Of a stretch of 64,000 bases of DNA, positions 1 through 8,622 are shown piece by piece. The stretch lies in NCBI RefSeq assembly GCF_014199535.1, contig NZ_JACHNV010000001.1:620001-684000 (forward strand), read 5' to 3'. The notes beneath the pieces are model-generated. The model searched no databases, was not told where the DNA came from, and saw nothing but the letters and a program-made list of their open reading frames with translations. Position 1 is the stretch's first letter. Every line of letters starts with the position of its first letter. Position numbers and translations under genes: made by a program. The stretch comes from Hymenobacter latericoloratus. Its GTDB lineage: Bacteria; Bacteroidota; Bacteroidia; Cytophagales; Hymenobacteraceae.

Positions 1-19
1 ACGAGGATATACTCCGGCT

Positions 20-118
20 GTCATCCTGAGCCGCGCGAAGGACCTTACCACGCCAGCCCGACATCGTAACCACGACTCGTGCCAACGTAATAAGGTTCTT
101 CGCGCGGCTCAGGATGAC
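20..118. repeat. Imperfect inverted repeat, REP/MITE-like intergenic element
   Basis: Two arms of about 29 bases (20-48 and 90-118) are reverse complements with only two mismatches. They are separated by 41 bases. The arm core is GTCATCCTGAGCCGCGCGAA. The element lies just downstream of the receptor gene that ends at 147. It could act as a terminator or be a dispersed palindromic repeat; I infer the latter because similar GTCATCCTGAG repeats are common in bacterial intergenic DNA. No transposase is nearby. Confidence 0.75.
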
Positions 119-146
119 AAACTATGTTTAACTCACCACCTCACCG

Positions 147-2729
147 TTACTGCTGGCCTTGGCCCTGGCCGCCTTCGCCTTGCTTCACGTCGTCGTTCTG
201 GATGCTGCGGCGGCGTTTCTGGGGCTGGGTGGTGGTTTTGCCGAAGCGGTAGTTGAAGGCCAGGCGCACCCCGCGCAGGTAGATGTAATTGTTGCTGATC
301 TGGCGGAACTGATCGGTGTTCAGCTCCGAGCTCAGGTTGCGGGTGGCCTGCAGGAAGTTATCGGCGTTGAGGGTCAGGTCGGCCTTCTCCTTGAGCAGGT
401 TTTTGCGCAAGCCCAGGGAGTAGAACGTCCAGGCGCGCTGGGAGCCTTGCAGCTGCACGCGCGGCGAGTTCAGGCCCCCGAAAAACTGCACACTCAGGCC
501 CTTCTCGAATTTGTAGCTGGAGTTCAGGTTCAGGTTGTACATCACCCCGCTGTTCGAGTAGGCCGAGGTAGTAATGGCGCCATCCTCAAACGTCAGGGCC
601 GGGCTTTTCAGCGACACGTAGTACACGTTCACGTTGCCGCTCAGGTCCCACTTCGGCAGGGGCTTCACGGAGGTAAACAGGCTCACCCCGAAGGTAGCAT
701 TGCGGCCAATGTTGCGGAACGTCTGGTTGTTCACGCCGTTGCGGTCAATGAAGCGCACCGCCTCAATAGCGTTGCCGGTGCGCCGGGCGTAGGCCGACAG
801 GTTCAGCACCGAGCCCTTGATAAAGGTGGTGTAGTTCAGCTCGTAGCTGTCGGTGAGTTCCGGCTCCAACTGGGGGTTGCCGTAGCTCACGTTCAGCGTA
901 TCGGAGGTGTTGCGGAAGGGGTTGAGGTAGAAAATCTGGGGGCGCTGGATGCGGCGGGAGTAGGCCAGGCGCACGGTTTGGCCGGGCTTCTTGGGGTTCT
1001 GGGGCTGGTAGCTCAGGCTCAGGTTGGGCAGCAGATTGAAGTAGTCCTGCTCCACGCCCGAGTTCTGGCTTTCCAGCTGCTGGAAGCTGCCCCGGATGCG
1101 GGTGTTTTCTACCCGCGCCCCCAGCTTGAAGCTCACTTTCTTTGAGGCCGAAAACCCATACGTACCGTAGGCCGACAGCACATCCTGGTTGTAATCGAAG
1201 AGGTTGGAGCGCTCCGGGTTATACACCGGGTCGATGCTACCGCCGTTGCTGGCCGGGCTATTGAATACGTCGTAGTCGCTGCTCACGCGGCGCAGAATGG
1301 CCTTGGCGCCGGTTTCCAGCAGGGCCGTTTCCGAGAAAGGATGCGCGTAGTCGGTTTGCAGGGTGGTTTCGAGGTTGCGCGAGAGGTTGTTGCTTTCCTC
1401 GCGGTACTCTTTATCCAGGTTGCGTTCCGAGTCGCCCCGAAACTGGTCGAGGTAGTAGTCCTGGAAGTTACGGTTGCGGGTATGCTGGGCCAGCACGCTC
1501 CACTCGCGGCGCTTCTGCTCGAAGGTGCGGGTGTAGGAGCCGCTCATATCGTAGCTCTGGGTACGGAAGCGCCGGTCGGTGTCGCGGGTAAACTGGTTGG
1601 CAAAGGGCAGCAGCACGTTGTTGAACTGGTCGTAGTTGCCGCTGTTGCGGAACAGGCTGCCCTGCACGTTCAGGGTGAGGTTGTGGTACTGGGCCGGGTC
1701 GTAGTCGAGGCCCAGCCGCCCAAAGCCGCCGCCCCCAATCGTGTTACCGTCGCCCTCCTGCCGCAACGATTCTTCTTCGCCACCCGGCGTTTTCAGGTAG
1801 CGCACCAAATCATTGCGGTTGGGGCTGTAGAAGCTGAAACCGCTCACGGAGCTGGTCAGGCCCACTTTGCCTTTGCGGTAGTTAAGGGAGGCGTTGCCGT
1901 TGGAGCTGCGCGTGCCCGCGGCCAGGCCCACCGAGCCGTTCACGCCCTCCAGGTTGTTCTTCTTGAGAATGATGTTGATAATGCCGCCCGTGCCCTCGGC
2001 ATCGTACTTGGCCGAGGGGGTCGTGATGACCTCCACGCTCTTGATCTGGTCGGCCGGAATCTGCTTCATGGCATCGGCCACCGACGAGGCCACAATGCCC
2101 GAGGGCTTGTTATTGATGAGCACGCGCACGTTGCTGGTGCCGCGCAGCTCCACGTTGCCATCGGGGTCCACGTTTACCAGGGGCACTTTGCGCAGCACAT
2201 CGGCGGCCGTGCCGCCCGTGTTGGTCAGGTCCTTATCGGCGTTGTACACAATGCGGTCGGGCTTGGTTTCCACCACATCCCGCTCCCCGGTCACCGTCAC
2301 CTCGCCCAGCTTCTGAGCCGACGATTCCAGCTGAATGGGCGGTAGGGTGGTAGCACCCGCGCCCACCGTTACGTTGCGCGTTTGGGTAGCGTAGCCCACA
2401 AAGCTGATCTGCAGCCGAAACTCGCCGGCGGGCAGGTTGCGCAGCGAAAACCGGCCCCGCTCGTCGCACACGCCGCCATCAACGGGCGTGGTGCCGCTTA
2501 GGGGCAGCAGCGCAATGGTGGCAAACTCCACCGGTTTTTTGGTGGTGGCATCCAGCACCGTGCCATCCAGCCGACCGGCGCCCCGCGGGGCTGTGGGCAG
2601 CACCGGCTTGGCCGTTGCGGGCCCGGCGGGCGCTCCGGCCGGCCGCTGTCCCGCCGCCGGGGTGGTTTGGGCCAGCACCGGGGCCGTGAGCAGGGTGGTC
2701 AGGAGCAGGGGCAGGGTAGCGTTTTTCAT
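147..2729 (-). CDS. TonB-dependent receptor-like outer membrane beta-barrel protein
   Basis: 860 residues. A signal peptide (MKNATLPLLLTTLLTAPVLAQ) is followed by a Pro/Ala-rich stretch. A carboxypeptidase-regulatory-like beta-sandwich lies at about residues 52-135 (GRLDGTVLDATTKKPVEFA). A plug-like domain covers about 150-260 (ADVLRKVPLVNVDPDGNVELRG begins it; IKSVEVITTPSAKYDAEGTGGIINI is typical). The rest is a long barrel. The order regulatory domain, plug and barrel matches the Bacteroidota outer membrane beta-barrel family related to TonB receptors. The substrate cannot be told. No SusD partner lies next to it, so it is probably not a SusC glycan importer. The tail is Gln/Gly-rich (GEGGQGQGQQ) after a basic KRRR patch, unlike a classic barrel ending in an aromatic residue. 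Confidence 0.85.
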   Translation of the reverse strand: MKNATLPLLLTTLLTAPVLAQTTPAAGQRPAGAPAGPATAKPVLPTAPRGAGRLDGTVLDATTKKPVEFATIALLPLSGTTPVDGGVCDERGRFSLRNLPAGEFRLQISFVGYATQTRNVTVGAGATTLPPIQLESSAQKLGEVTVTGERDVVETKPDRIVYNADKDLTNTGGTAADVLRKVPLVNVDPDGNVELRGTSNVRVLINNKPSGIVASSVADAMKQIPADQIKSVEVITTPSAKYDAEGTGGIINIILKKNNLEGVNGSVGLAAGTRSSNGNASLNYRKGKVGLTSSVSGFSFYSPNRNDLVRYLKTPGGEEESLRQEGDGNTIGGGGFGRLGLDYDPAQYHNLTLNVQGSLFRNSGNYDQFNNVLLPFANQFTRDTDRRFRTQSYDMSGSYTRTFEQKRREWSVLAQHTRNRNFQDYYLDQFRGDSERNLDKEYREESNNLSRNLETTLQTDYAHPFSETALLETGAKAILRRVSSDYDVFNSPASNGGSIDPVYNPERSNLFDYNQDVLSAYGTYGFSASKKVSFKLGARVENTRIRGSFQQLESQNSGVEQDYFNLLPNLSLSYQPQNPKKPGQTVRLAYSRRIQRPQIFYLNPFRNTSDTLNVSYGNPQLEPELTDSYELNYTTFIKGSVLNLSAYARRTGNAIEAVRFIDRNGVNNQTFRNIGRNATFGVSLFTSVKPLPKWDLSGNVNVYYVSLKSPALTFEDGAITTSAYSNSGVMYNLNLNSSYKFEKGLSVQFFGGLNSPRVQLQGSQRAWTFYSLGLRKNLLKEKADLTLNADNFLQATRNLSSELNTDQFRQISNNYIYLRGVRLAFNYRFGKTTTQPQKRRRSIQNDDVKQGEGGQGQGQQ

Positions 2730-3081
2730 GAGGATAGGGTAGAGACTGGTAACAAAGAGAGGGGTAGGCGCACCCTGCTGAAAATACAGGTTGCTGAAGT
2801 GTCGGGAGAGAGGACTGAAGCGGCGAAAAAGCCGAATGGGGCAATTGTTGAGCGAAAGGACTCCAAAGCTCGGGCGGCAGTTGCTAGCGCCGGCAGTTTA
2901 TTCATCCAACCCAATGGATTCAGCCGGTGACGCCTGCGGCCCCCTGGCGCCGGCCCCGGTGGCGGTAGCTGCCCGGCTGGTTTTCAGCCGCGTCGTCGGA
3001 AGAGCCGCCGCGGAACATCAGCACGAAACCAACTGGCTGGGCCCCTTCGGCCTCGGGTTGGGGGTAGGCCCGGGTAGTTAA
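2730..3081. other. Intergenic region, 352 bases, no gene seen
   Basis: The region lies between the receptor start (2729, minus) and the end of the ABC permease (3082, minus). Short open frames on both strands here have no recognisable protein character. On the minus strand an imperfect -7 box TCTCTTTG (2753-2760) sits about 25 bases before the receptor ATG. It is a weak promoter candidate, one base off TAnnTTTG. I see no clear terminator for the permease. Confidence 0.5.
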
Positions 3082-3933
3082 CTAAGTGGTCATGTTGCGG
3101 CGGTAGAGCAGCAGGTAGCCCAGCAGCAGAGCGCCGCCACACCACGCCAGCGAGTACCACTCATGCTTGGCCAGCTCATGGCCGGCCTCCAGCACCCCGG
3201 CTTTACTCATGCGCATCGAAACCGAGGTCATCAGAGGGGCGGCGTACGGAATTTTATCGGCGTGCTCCCATGAAAGCAGGGCCACGGTGGCTACCACGGC
3301 TCCCATGCCTACCCCCACCGGCACCACAAAGGAGCGCCAGTACAGGCTCACCACGTACTGCACCGCCAGCAGCCCTAGGGTGGCCACGTAGGTGCGGCCC
3401 AGCATTCGGAGTACCACCTCCATGGGCACGGCGTGCGCCTGAAAGCCCAGCTTCGGCTGCAGCACTCCCAGCAGCGCGCCCGCCCCCAGCACCAGCCCCA
3501 CAAACAGAACCAGGGCCACCGCATTCAGGGCCAGAATCAGCAGCAGCTTAGAGAAGAACACGGCCCCGCGGCCAACTGGCTGGGCGTAGAGGTGTTTCCA
3601 GGCCGTGGCCTTGGTTTCAATGTTCACCACCAGGCTCGTCAGCAGCACCACAAACAGGGGCAGCAGCAGGGTGCCGGCCGTTTGCCAGGCCAGGCTGATA
3701 AAACGCGGCCACGGCGTACCGCCCGCCTTCAGAATCTCGTGGCCTTTGAAAAAGAAAATCAGGAAGGCGAGCAGCACCGGAAACGCCCCGCTCAGCAGCG
3801 TCAGGCGCAGGGCGGCCGTGCGGCGCAGCTTCAGGGCGTCGGCGGCCAGGGTGCGCCGGAGCTGCCCGAAGGGGTTTGTCGCGGCGGGCAGGGTAGCAAG
3901 CTCCGGCAGCGCAGGGGTCAGGACAGAATTCAT
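3082..3933 (-). CDS. ABC-2 type transporter permease subunit
   Basis: 283 residues with about six hydrophobic segments: near 43-63, 88-108, 133-160, 185-200, 205-222 and 258-275. There is no signal peptide. The N-terminal cytoplasmic stretch ends in LKLRRTAALRLTLLSG, typical of ABC-2 family permeases of the multidrug or lantibiotic-immunity type. It lies 44 bases downstream of the ATPase gene on the same strand, so the two form one operon. The complex would be an exporter or immunity transporter in the inner membrane. The divergent LytS/LytR pair next to it is a common context for such exporters, but the substrate is unknown. Confidence 0.8.
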   Translation of the reverse strand: MNSVLTPALPELATLPAATNPFGQLRRTLAADALKLRRTAALRLTLLSGAFPVLLAFLIFFFKGHEILKAGGTPWPRFISLAWQTAGTLLLPLFVVLLTSLVVNIETKATAWKHLYAQPVGRGAVFFSKLLLILALNAVALVLFVGLVLGAGALLGVLQPKLGFQAHAVPMEVVLRMLGRTYVATLGLLAVQYVVSLYWRSFVVPVGVGMGAVVATVALLSWEHADKIPYAAPLMTSVSMRMSKAGVLEAGHELAKHEWYSLAWCGGALLLGYLLLYRRNMTT

Positions 3934-3977
3934 ACCTCAACGGATAAGTAAAGCAAATCAGTGAAAAAGGCAGACTA

Positions 3978-4913
3978 CTAAGCCAGCGTGGGCCGGGCTT
4001 CCGTCAGGTGCAGGAAGGTATCCTCGAGGCTGGGCTGCTCCAGGTGCAGCCCGTAGAGGGGCAGCCCGGCGGCGGTAACGGCGGCGGCCACCTCGGCGGT
4101 GTGCTCCCGCGAAACCCAGGGCAGCCACAGAGTGCCCGGTCCGGCCGGGGTGGCCCCTGCCAGCAGGCGGGGCAGCAGGTTGCGGCAGGTGTCGGCGTCC
4201 TGGGTTTCCAGCACCAGGCGGGTCCGGCCGGTTTGCAGGCGCTGCAGGTCCGGCAGGCTGCCCTGAAACACCAACCGCCCCTGCTGAATTACGCCCACGT
4301 GGGTGGCGACCTTCTCAATTTCGTTGATGAGGTGGCTGCTGACCACAATGGTTTTGCCCTGCTCCTGGCGCAGGCGCCGCATCAGCTCCCGCATTTCAAT
4401 AATGCCGTTGGGGTCGAGGCCGTTGGTGGGCTCATCCAGCAGCAGCAGGTCGGGGTCAGAAAGCAAGGCAATGGCCAGGCCCAGGCGCTGCCGCATGCCC
4501 AGCGAGTACTCGCGGGCCGGCCGGTGGGCGTTGTCCGTGAGGCCCACCAGGGCCAGCACCTCGGCGGTGCGGTGGGCCGCTACCCCGCGCAGGCGGCGGG
4601 TGGCCTCCACGTTTTCGTGGCCCGTGAGGTGGTCGTAGAGGGAGGGATTCTCAATGAGGGCGCCTACCCTACCCAGCAGAGCCACCCGGTGCCGGGCCAA
4701 ATCGTGCCCGAACAGCTGCACCGAGCCGGCCGCGGGCCGCAGCAGCCCCAGCAGCAGGCGCATGGTGGTGCTTTTGCCGGCCCCGTTCGGCCCCAGAAAA
4801 CCATAAATGCTGCCCGGCTCTACCCGCAGGTTTACGTCGTGCAGAATAGGCCGTTTTCCAAAGCTGAAGCACAGGCCGTGGGTGGCAAGCAGGGGGGAAG
4901 AGGAGGAGTTCAT
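3978..4913 (-). CDS. ABC transporter ATP-binding protein (partner of the permease at 3082)
   Basis: 311 residues from the ATG at 4913. An upstream in-frame start (4973) would add 20 residues of unlikely sequence, so I chose the internal MNSSSSPLL. It has Walker A (GPNGAGKS), signature (YSLGMRQRLGLA), Walker B plus D-loop (LLLLDEPTNGLDP) and the H-loop histidine in VVSSHLINEIEK. The C-terminal 90 residues form an accessory domain typical of ABC-2 drug and antibiotic exporters. It drives export through the ABC-2 permease encoded next in the operon. It is transcribed divergently from the LytS-type kinase at 5155, and 241 bases of shared upstream DNA could hold a regulatory site for that system. 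Confidence 0.88.
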   Translation of the reverse strand: MNSSSSPLLATHGLCFSFGKRPILHDVNLRVEPGSIYGFLGPNGAGKSTTMRLLLGLLRPAAGSVQLFGHDLARHRVALLGRVGALIENPSLYDHLTGHENVEATRRLRGVAAHRTAEVLALVGLTDNAHRPAREYSLGMRQRLGLAIALLSDPDLLLLDEPTNGLDPNGIIEMRELMRRLRQEQGKTIVVSSHLINEIEKVATHVGVIQQGRLVFQGSLPDLQRLQTGRTRLVLETQDADTCRNLLPRLLAGATPAGPGTLWLPWVSREHTAEVAAAVTAAGLPLYGLHLEQPSLEDTFLHLTEARPTLA

Positions 4914-5154
4914 AGAAGTAGCTGGCAGGAAGACGGCAGCAAACCTAGGGCACCCGCTATATCGTGCCGGCACTATTCAACCAACCTGGGCGCCCGCCCC
5001 CGTAACAGCTTCTTTTCCTGGCTGAATCCTGGTTTCGGGGCCCGCCAGCGCCCGGTAGCAGGTTAGCCGCCGGCCAGGGGGCGTTGGCGGGCTGAAGTAA
5101 AGGGTTGATTGAAAAGAGAGGCTTTCCGGGCCTTTGCCGGCGTATGTTTAGGCT

Positions 5155-6426
5155 ATGGAAGTCCCTCTTGCCTCCGTGGCTGCCCCACTGGCCGAAGCAA
5201 CCCCCGCTACCCGGTTGGGCTGGCGGGCCCGGCTGCGCCCGTGGCTCCGGTCGGCCAACTGGCCCGCCACCTCCGAGTCGGTGCCGGTGCCGCGCTCCGT
5301 GCACGTGCTGCTCTGGCTGTGGCTGGTGGGCATTGATGCGCTGAAGCTGGGCAACACCATTTCCCTGCTGCCCCACTTTCCCGCTTCGGCTCATGAGTGG
5401 CAACCGCTGCTGCCCCTGCTGGGCCGGTTGCTGCTGGAAGATATGTGCGGAGCCCTGCTCTTTTACCTTACCTGGCGCTGGCTGATTCCGCAAACGCTGG
5501 GCCGGGCCCGGGTGGTGCACTACGTGCTGCTGGCCGCCCTGCTGGTGCTACCCTACAGCGCGCTCATCGGCTGGGTTACCACCCAAACCTCGCGCAAAGG
5601 CGTACAGATTTCGGCGTACCGGGTAACCCGCCCCGCTGCGGGCCAGAAAAAACCAGTGACCACCATTGTGTCGGGCAACAAGCAGCCGCCTGCGGTACCG
5701 GAGTTCTGGATGCGCATTATCAGCGCCGGCATTATTGGGGTGTTTATTGTCGGGAGCAGCTCGGCCCTGCGTATTACCGGCGACTACATCCGGGGGCAGC
5801 GCAACCGCCGCGAAATGGAGCGCCAGCAGCTGCTCACGGAGCTGGCCATGCTCAAAACCCAGATCAATCCGCACTTCCTGTTCAACACCCTCAACAACAT
5901 TTACTCCCTTACCAGTCGCAAGTCGGATAAGGCGCCCGAGGCCGTGCTGCGCCTGGCCGAAATCATGCGCTACCTGCTGTATGAGAGCAGCACCGATACC
6001 GTGCCCCTGAGCCGGGAGCTGGCTCACCTGCGCAGCTTTCTGGACCTGCAGCGCCTGCGCCTGTCGGCTTCGGCTCAGGAAGCCATTCAGCTGGAGGTAA
6101 GCGGCACCTCGCCCGAGTGCGCCCACCCCATTGCGCCTCTGCTGCTGCTGCCTTTGGTGGAAAATGCCTTTAAGCACGGCGACCTAACGGCCCGCCCCGT
6201 GGCCGTGCACATTTCCCTGGTGCTGGCTCCCGATGGGCTGCTGCGCTTTTCCGTGCTCAACCACGTAGCCCCCGCCGATGCCGAACGGGAGCTGCCCCGG
6301 CAGCCCGGCGGGGTAGGCCTTGTAAACCTGCGCCGCCGCCTGGAGCTCCTCTACCCCGGCCGCTATGCCCTGGATGTGCAAACCCCACCCGGCCAGCACC
6401 TGGTTACTTTGGTGCTGCTGGGGTAG
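5155..6426 (+). CDS. LytS-type sensor histidine kinase
   Basis: 423 residues. The N-terminal half has four likely membrane segments (about residues 42-65, 85-105, 121-143 and 184-205). The kinase part is of the His_kinase (LytS/YehU) type: LKTQINPHFLFNTLNNIY carries the phospho-accepting His, PLLLLPLVENAFKHG is the N-box and GGVGLVNLRRRLELLY the G-box. It would phosphorylate the LytTR regulator encoded 184 bases downstream. The ligand sensed is unknown. A -7-like box TATGTTTA (5143-5150) sits only 5 bases before the ATG, which would mean an almost leaderless transcript if real. The pair is divergent from the ABC exporter, which is a plausible target. Confidence 0.88.
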   Translation: MEVPLASVAAPLAEATPATRLGWRARLRPWLRSANWPATSESVPVPRSVHVLLWLWLVGIDALKLGNTISLLPHFPASAHEWQPLLPLLGRLLLEDMCGALLFYLTWRWLIPQTLGRARVVHYVLLAALLVLPYSALIGWVTTQTSRKGVQISAYRVTRPAAGQKKPVTTIVSGNKQPPAVPEFWMRIISAGIIGVFIVGSSSALRITGDYIRGQRNRREMERQQLLTELAMLKTQINPHFLFNTLNNIYSLTSRKSDKAPEAVLRLAEIMRYLLYESSTDTVPLSRELAHLRSFLDLQRLRLSASAQEAIQLEVSGTSPECAHPIAPLLLLPLVENAFKHGDLTARPVAVHISLVLAPDGLLRFSVLNHVAPADAERELPRQPGGVGLVNLRRRLELLYPGRYALDVQTPPGQHLVTLVLLG

Positions 6427-6581
6427 GGCTGCGTAGGGTGTGAGGGTAAGAGGGCGTGAGGGTGTGGGGGTAGGGAAAAGTAAACAGTATATTCTACCTT
6501 CCTGCCCCGCAAACCTTCCCCTCACACCCTATGCAACCCTACCCCCATTCCCTCCCCAAACCCTCCTGCCCTCACGCCCTC
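6421..6581. repeat. Nested G-rich inverted repeats between kinase and regulator genes
   Basis: Arm 6421-6444 is the reverse complement of 6521-6544 with two differences, one of them a possible G-U pair. Arm 6450-6462 (GAGGGCGTGAGGG) is a perfect reverse complement of 6569-6581. The arms therefore alternate (A, B, A', B'), so both stems together would make a pseudoknot-like fold, or they may be alternative structures. The left arm overlaps the kinase stop codon. The sequence is built from GGGTGTGAGGG-like units, so part of the pairing may just reflect low complexity. Confidence 0.6.
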
Positions 6582-6610
6582 CTACCCCCATACCCTACCC
6601 AAACCTCCTC

Positions 6611-7339
6611 ATGACCTGTGCTATCCTCGATGATGAGCCTCTGGCCCTGGATCTGCTGGCCGACTATTGCGCGCAGGTGCCGGGCCTGGAGCTGAAGGGC
6701 CAGTTCGACGACGCCCTGGCCGGCTTGGCCTTCCTGCAGGACAACCCCGTGGATGTAGTGTTTCTGGATATTCATATGCCCCGCCTCACGGGCCTGCAGC
6801 TGGCTCAGCTGCTGCCCCAGCCGGGTCCGCGCATCGTCTTTACCACCGCCTACGACCAGTACGCCGTGCGCAGCTACGAGCTGAACGCCGCGGATTACTT
6901 GCTCAAGCCCATTGCCTTCGAGCGGTTTGTGCAGGCCGTGCAGAAAGTACGCCAGCAGCTGAGCGCGGCCCCTGCGGCACCCTCCGTTGCCCAGGCCGCC
7001 GAGGCCCCGCCCACCGCCCCGGATGCCATGTTTGTCAAGAACGAGCATCGGCTGCAGCGGGTCGCCTTCGATGACATCCTGTACATCGAGGGCATGAAGG
7101 AATACCTGATGATTTATACCACCACCGGCAAGGTGCTCACTCTGCAGTCGTTCCGGCGGGTAGAGGAGGTGCTGCCGCCCGAGCGGTTTGCCCGCATCCA
7201 CAAGTCGTACCTGGTGGCCCTGAGCCGCATTGAGCACGTGGAGCGGGGCAAGGTGCAGGTAGCCGGCCGCCTGCTGCCCATCGGCGACACCTACCGCGAC
7301 TCGTTCAACGCCCTCATCAAAGCCTACAACCAGCTATAA
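6611..7339 (+). CDS. LytTR-family response regulator
   Basis: 242 residues from the ATG at 6611. The open frame extends upstream to 6440, but that part encodes low-complexity Pro/Ser sequence from the repeat region. The receiver domain (about 1-120) has the acidic pocket in ILDDEPLA, the phospho-acceptor Asp in VVFLDIHMPRLTG, and TTAYDQYAVRSYELNAADYLLKP with the conserved Lys. A LytTR DNA-binding domain follows (about 140-240; VKNEHRLQRVAFDDILYIEG and FARIHKSYLVAL). It is the partner of the LytS-type kinase just upstream. Likely targets include the divergent ABC exporter; this is inference from position only. Confidence 0.92.
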   Translation: MTCAILDDEPLALDLLADYCAQVPGLELKGQFDDALAGLAFLQDNPVDVVFLDIHMPRLTGLQLAQLLPQPGPRIVFTTAYDQYAVRSYELNAADYLLKPIAFERFVQAVQKVRQQLSAAPAAPSVAQAAEAPPTAPDAMFVKNEHRLQRVAFDDILYIEGMKEYLMIYTTTGKVLTLQSFRRVEEVLPPERFARIHKSYLVALSRIEHVERGKVQVAGRLLPIGDTYRDSFNALIKAYNQL

Positions 7340-7373
7340 GGCGTTGTCGCCTCGGGTTCGGGTGGAGGTGGCC

Positions 7374-7781
7374 TCAGCCGACGGAGCGCAGCCACTGGCC
7401 GGCCTCCGCTAGGTTGTCGAAGAGGCGGGCCTCGAAGGCCGTGAGCAGGCTGGAGAAGGTATCGGCGGAGCTTTGGGCCAGCGTTTCCGGGCTGGTTACC
7501 ATGGCAAAATAGCGCAGCCCGGCCTGGGCCGCGGCGGGCGCCCACTCGTTTACTACCCACTCCATGGAGTGGTCCCAGGGGCCGCGCACGGCGCGGGTAT
7601 CGTTGAGCACGCACGCAAAGCCCGCCTGCGCCAGGGCAGCGGTGTAAGCCTGCGCCCCGGCCTGCACGTTGGCCGCCGTGAGGTAGCCCTGCCACTGCAC
7701 TGCTATCCAGCGGTTATCATAATCCGTGTCTATCGTGAGATACACCCGGCCCAAGGAAGACTTCAGTTCCTGTATTGGCAT
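7374..7781 (-). CDS. Hypothetical protein, STAS/SpoIIAA-like, tandem paralogue 1
   Basis: 135 residues, no signal peptide or membrane segment. The alternating strand/helix pattern and the length resemble the SpoIIAA-like (STAS) fold found in many Bacteroidota hypotheticals; I cannot assign a function. It is clearly related to the next gene (7850-8248). Both share a Trp-x-Gly near the start of the core, a central Asn-Asp pair, EWV-x2-E, a P-A-x-A-x2-G-x-R-x-F-A block and S-x-ETL. Convergent with the LytTR regulator, with only 34 bases between. It starts at an ATG preceded by no clear ribosome site. Confidence 0.7.
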   Translation of the reverse strand: MPIQELKSSLGRVYLTIDTDYDNRWIAVQWQGYLTAANVQAGAQAYTAALAQAGFACVLNDTRAVRGPWDHSMEWVVNEWAPAAAQAGLRYFAMVTSPETLAQSSADTFSSLLTAFEARLFDNLAEAGQWLRSVG

Positions 7782-7849
7782 CGGATAAGGGTCATTATGG
7801 AAGGCGAGCGGAGGCGTTGCCGAACGACGTGGGGGTAGGGCCGCCCAGG

Positions 7850-8248
7850 CTAGGCGCAGGCCCAGGCCCGGGCCGTTGTCAGATCGGCGAAGGCGCGTAC
7901 CTCAAAGCTCACATCGGGGGCAGCCTCCTGGTACATGGAGCCGATAAGCATCCGGTTTAGGGTTTCCTGCGACTCCAGGCGGGCAAAGCGCCTGACGCCT
8001 AGGTCGGCCATGGCGGGCAGCACCTCCTGGGCCACCCACTCCAGGTCAACGGGCCGCACCGCTCCCAGCCAGCTGTCGTTGGCAATCCAGCCCGTAACGC
8101 CGTGCTGCCGGGCCAGCCGCAGGGCTTCCGTGACGTAGCGGCGGAAGTTGGGGCTGCTGGTGAACCCCAGCCATTCGGTTTCCAGGGCGTAGTGCGGGCC
8201 CGCGTGCAAGTGCAACACCAGGGAGGGGTAGGAGGCAAGGACAGCCAT
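7850..8248 (-). CDS. Hypothetical protein, STAS/SpoIIAA-like, tandem paralogue 2
   Basis: 132 residues, soluble. It is a diverged copy of the protein encoded just downstream at 7374-7781. Conserved features include WLGF, the central ND pair (IANDSWLGAV), LEWVAQEVLPAMADLGVRRF and SQETLNRM. The 68-base gap and same strand suggest an operon made by gene duplication. It is divergent from the PAS-rich kinase at 8623 and shares a 374-base upstream region with it. A link in signalling (STAS-like partner and PAS kinase) is possible, but it rests on position only. Confidence 0.7.
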   Translation of the reverse strand: MAVLASYPSLVLHLHAGPHYALETEWLGFTSSPNFRRYVTEALRLARQHGVTGWIANDSWLGAVRPVDLEWVAQEVLPAMADLGVRRFARLESQETLNRMLIGSMYQEAAPDVSFEVRAFADLTTARAWACA

Positions 8249-8622
8249 GCAGAAGCTGGTAGAAAAACGGTTGAGGCGCCCTGCTTACCCCGAAGCCCGG
8301 CCGGCCAGGGGCTGCCGCGCCAGTACTGCTCCGGGGTGGCGCATCGGAGGCAAAGGCACCAGTAGAAGGGCTAAGATAGCCGCCGGACAGTTATTTCCGG
8401 CACTACGCGGCGTAACCAGGGCGGGCAAGCCGGGAGCGGGCCATTCGTAGGACGACCCGCCCCACATGTATGACAACAGAGTATTACCTTAGCCTACCCG
8501 CTATGAGGTGCCGGTGGTGGTAGGTTGTGGCCCGGCAGAAACCAGGCGGCCGGGCACTGGCCCCGCCCCACCTAGCTCCGGAGTCTGCTGCTGCCCGTAT
8601 TGTTTGCCCGTCTTCTGTGTCG
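8249..8622. other. Divergent intergenic region, 374 bases
   Basis: This region holds the promoters for the small-protein pair (minus) and the PAS kinase (plus). An in-frame extension of the kinase frame reaches a GTG at 8527, but its translation is Pro/Ala-rich without domain character, so I leave it out. A stretch of lower GC near 8455-8500 (TATGACAACAGAGTATTACC) is the likeliest promoter area for the kinase. I see no strong repeat or terminator. Confidence 0.45.

Noticed and set aside
1341..2345. Long open frames on the plus strand (for example 159-1145 and 1341-2345) opposite the receptor gene
   Set aside because: They are mirror frames of a GC-rich gene, with low-complexity Val/Ala/Gln/His-rich translation and no domain character.
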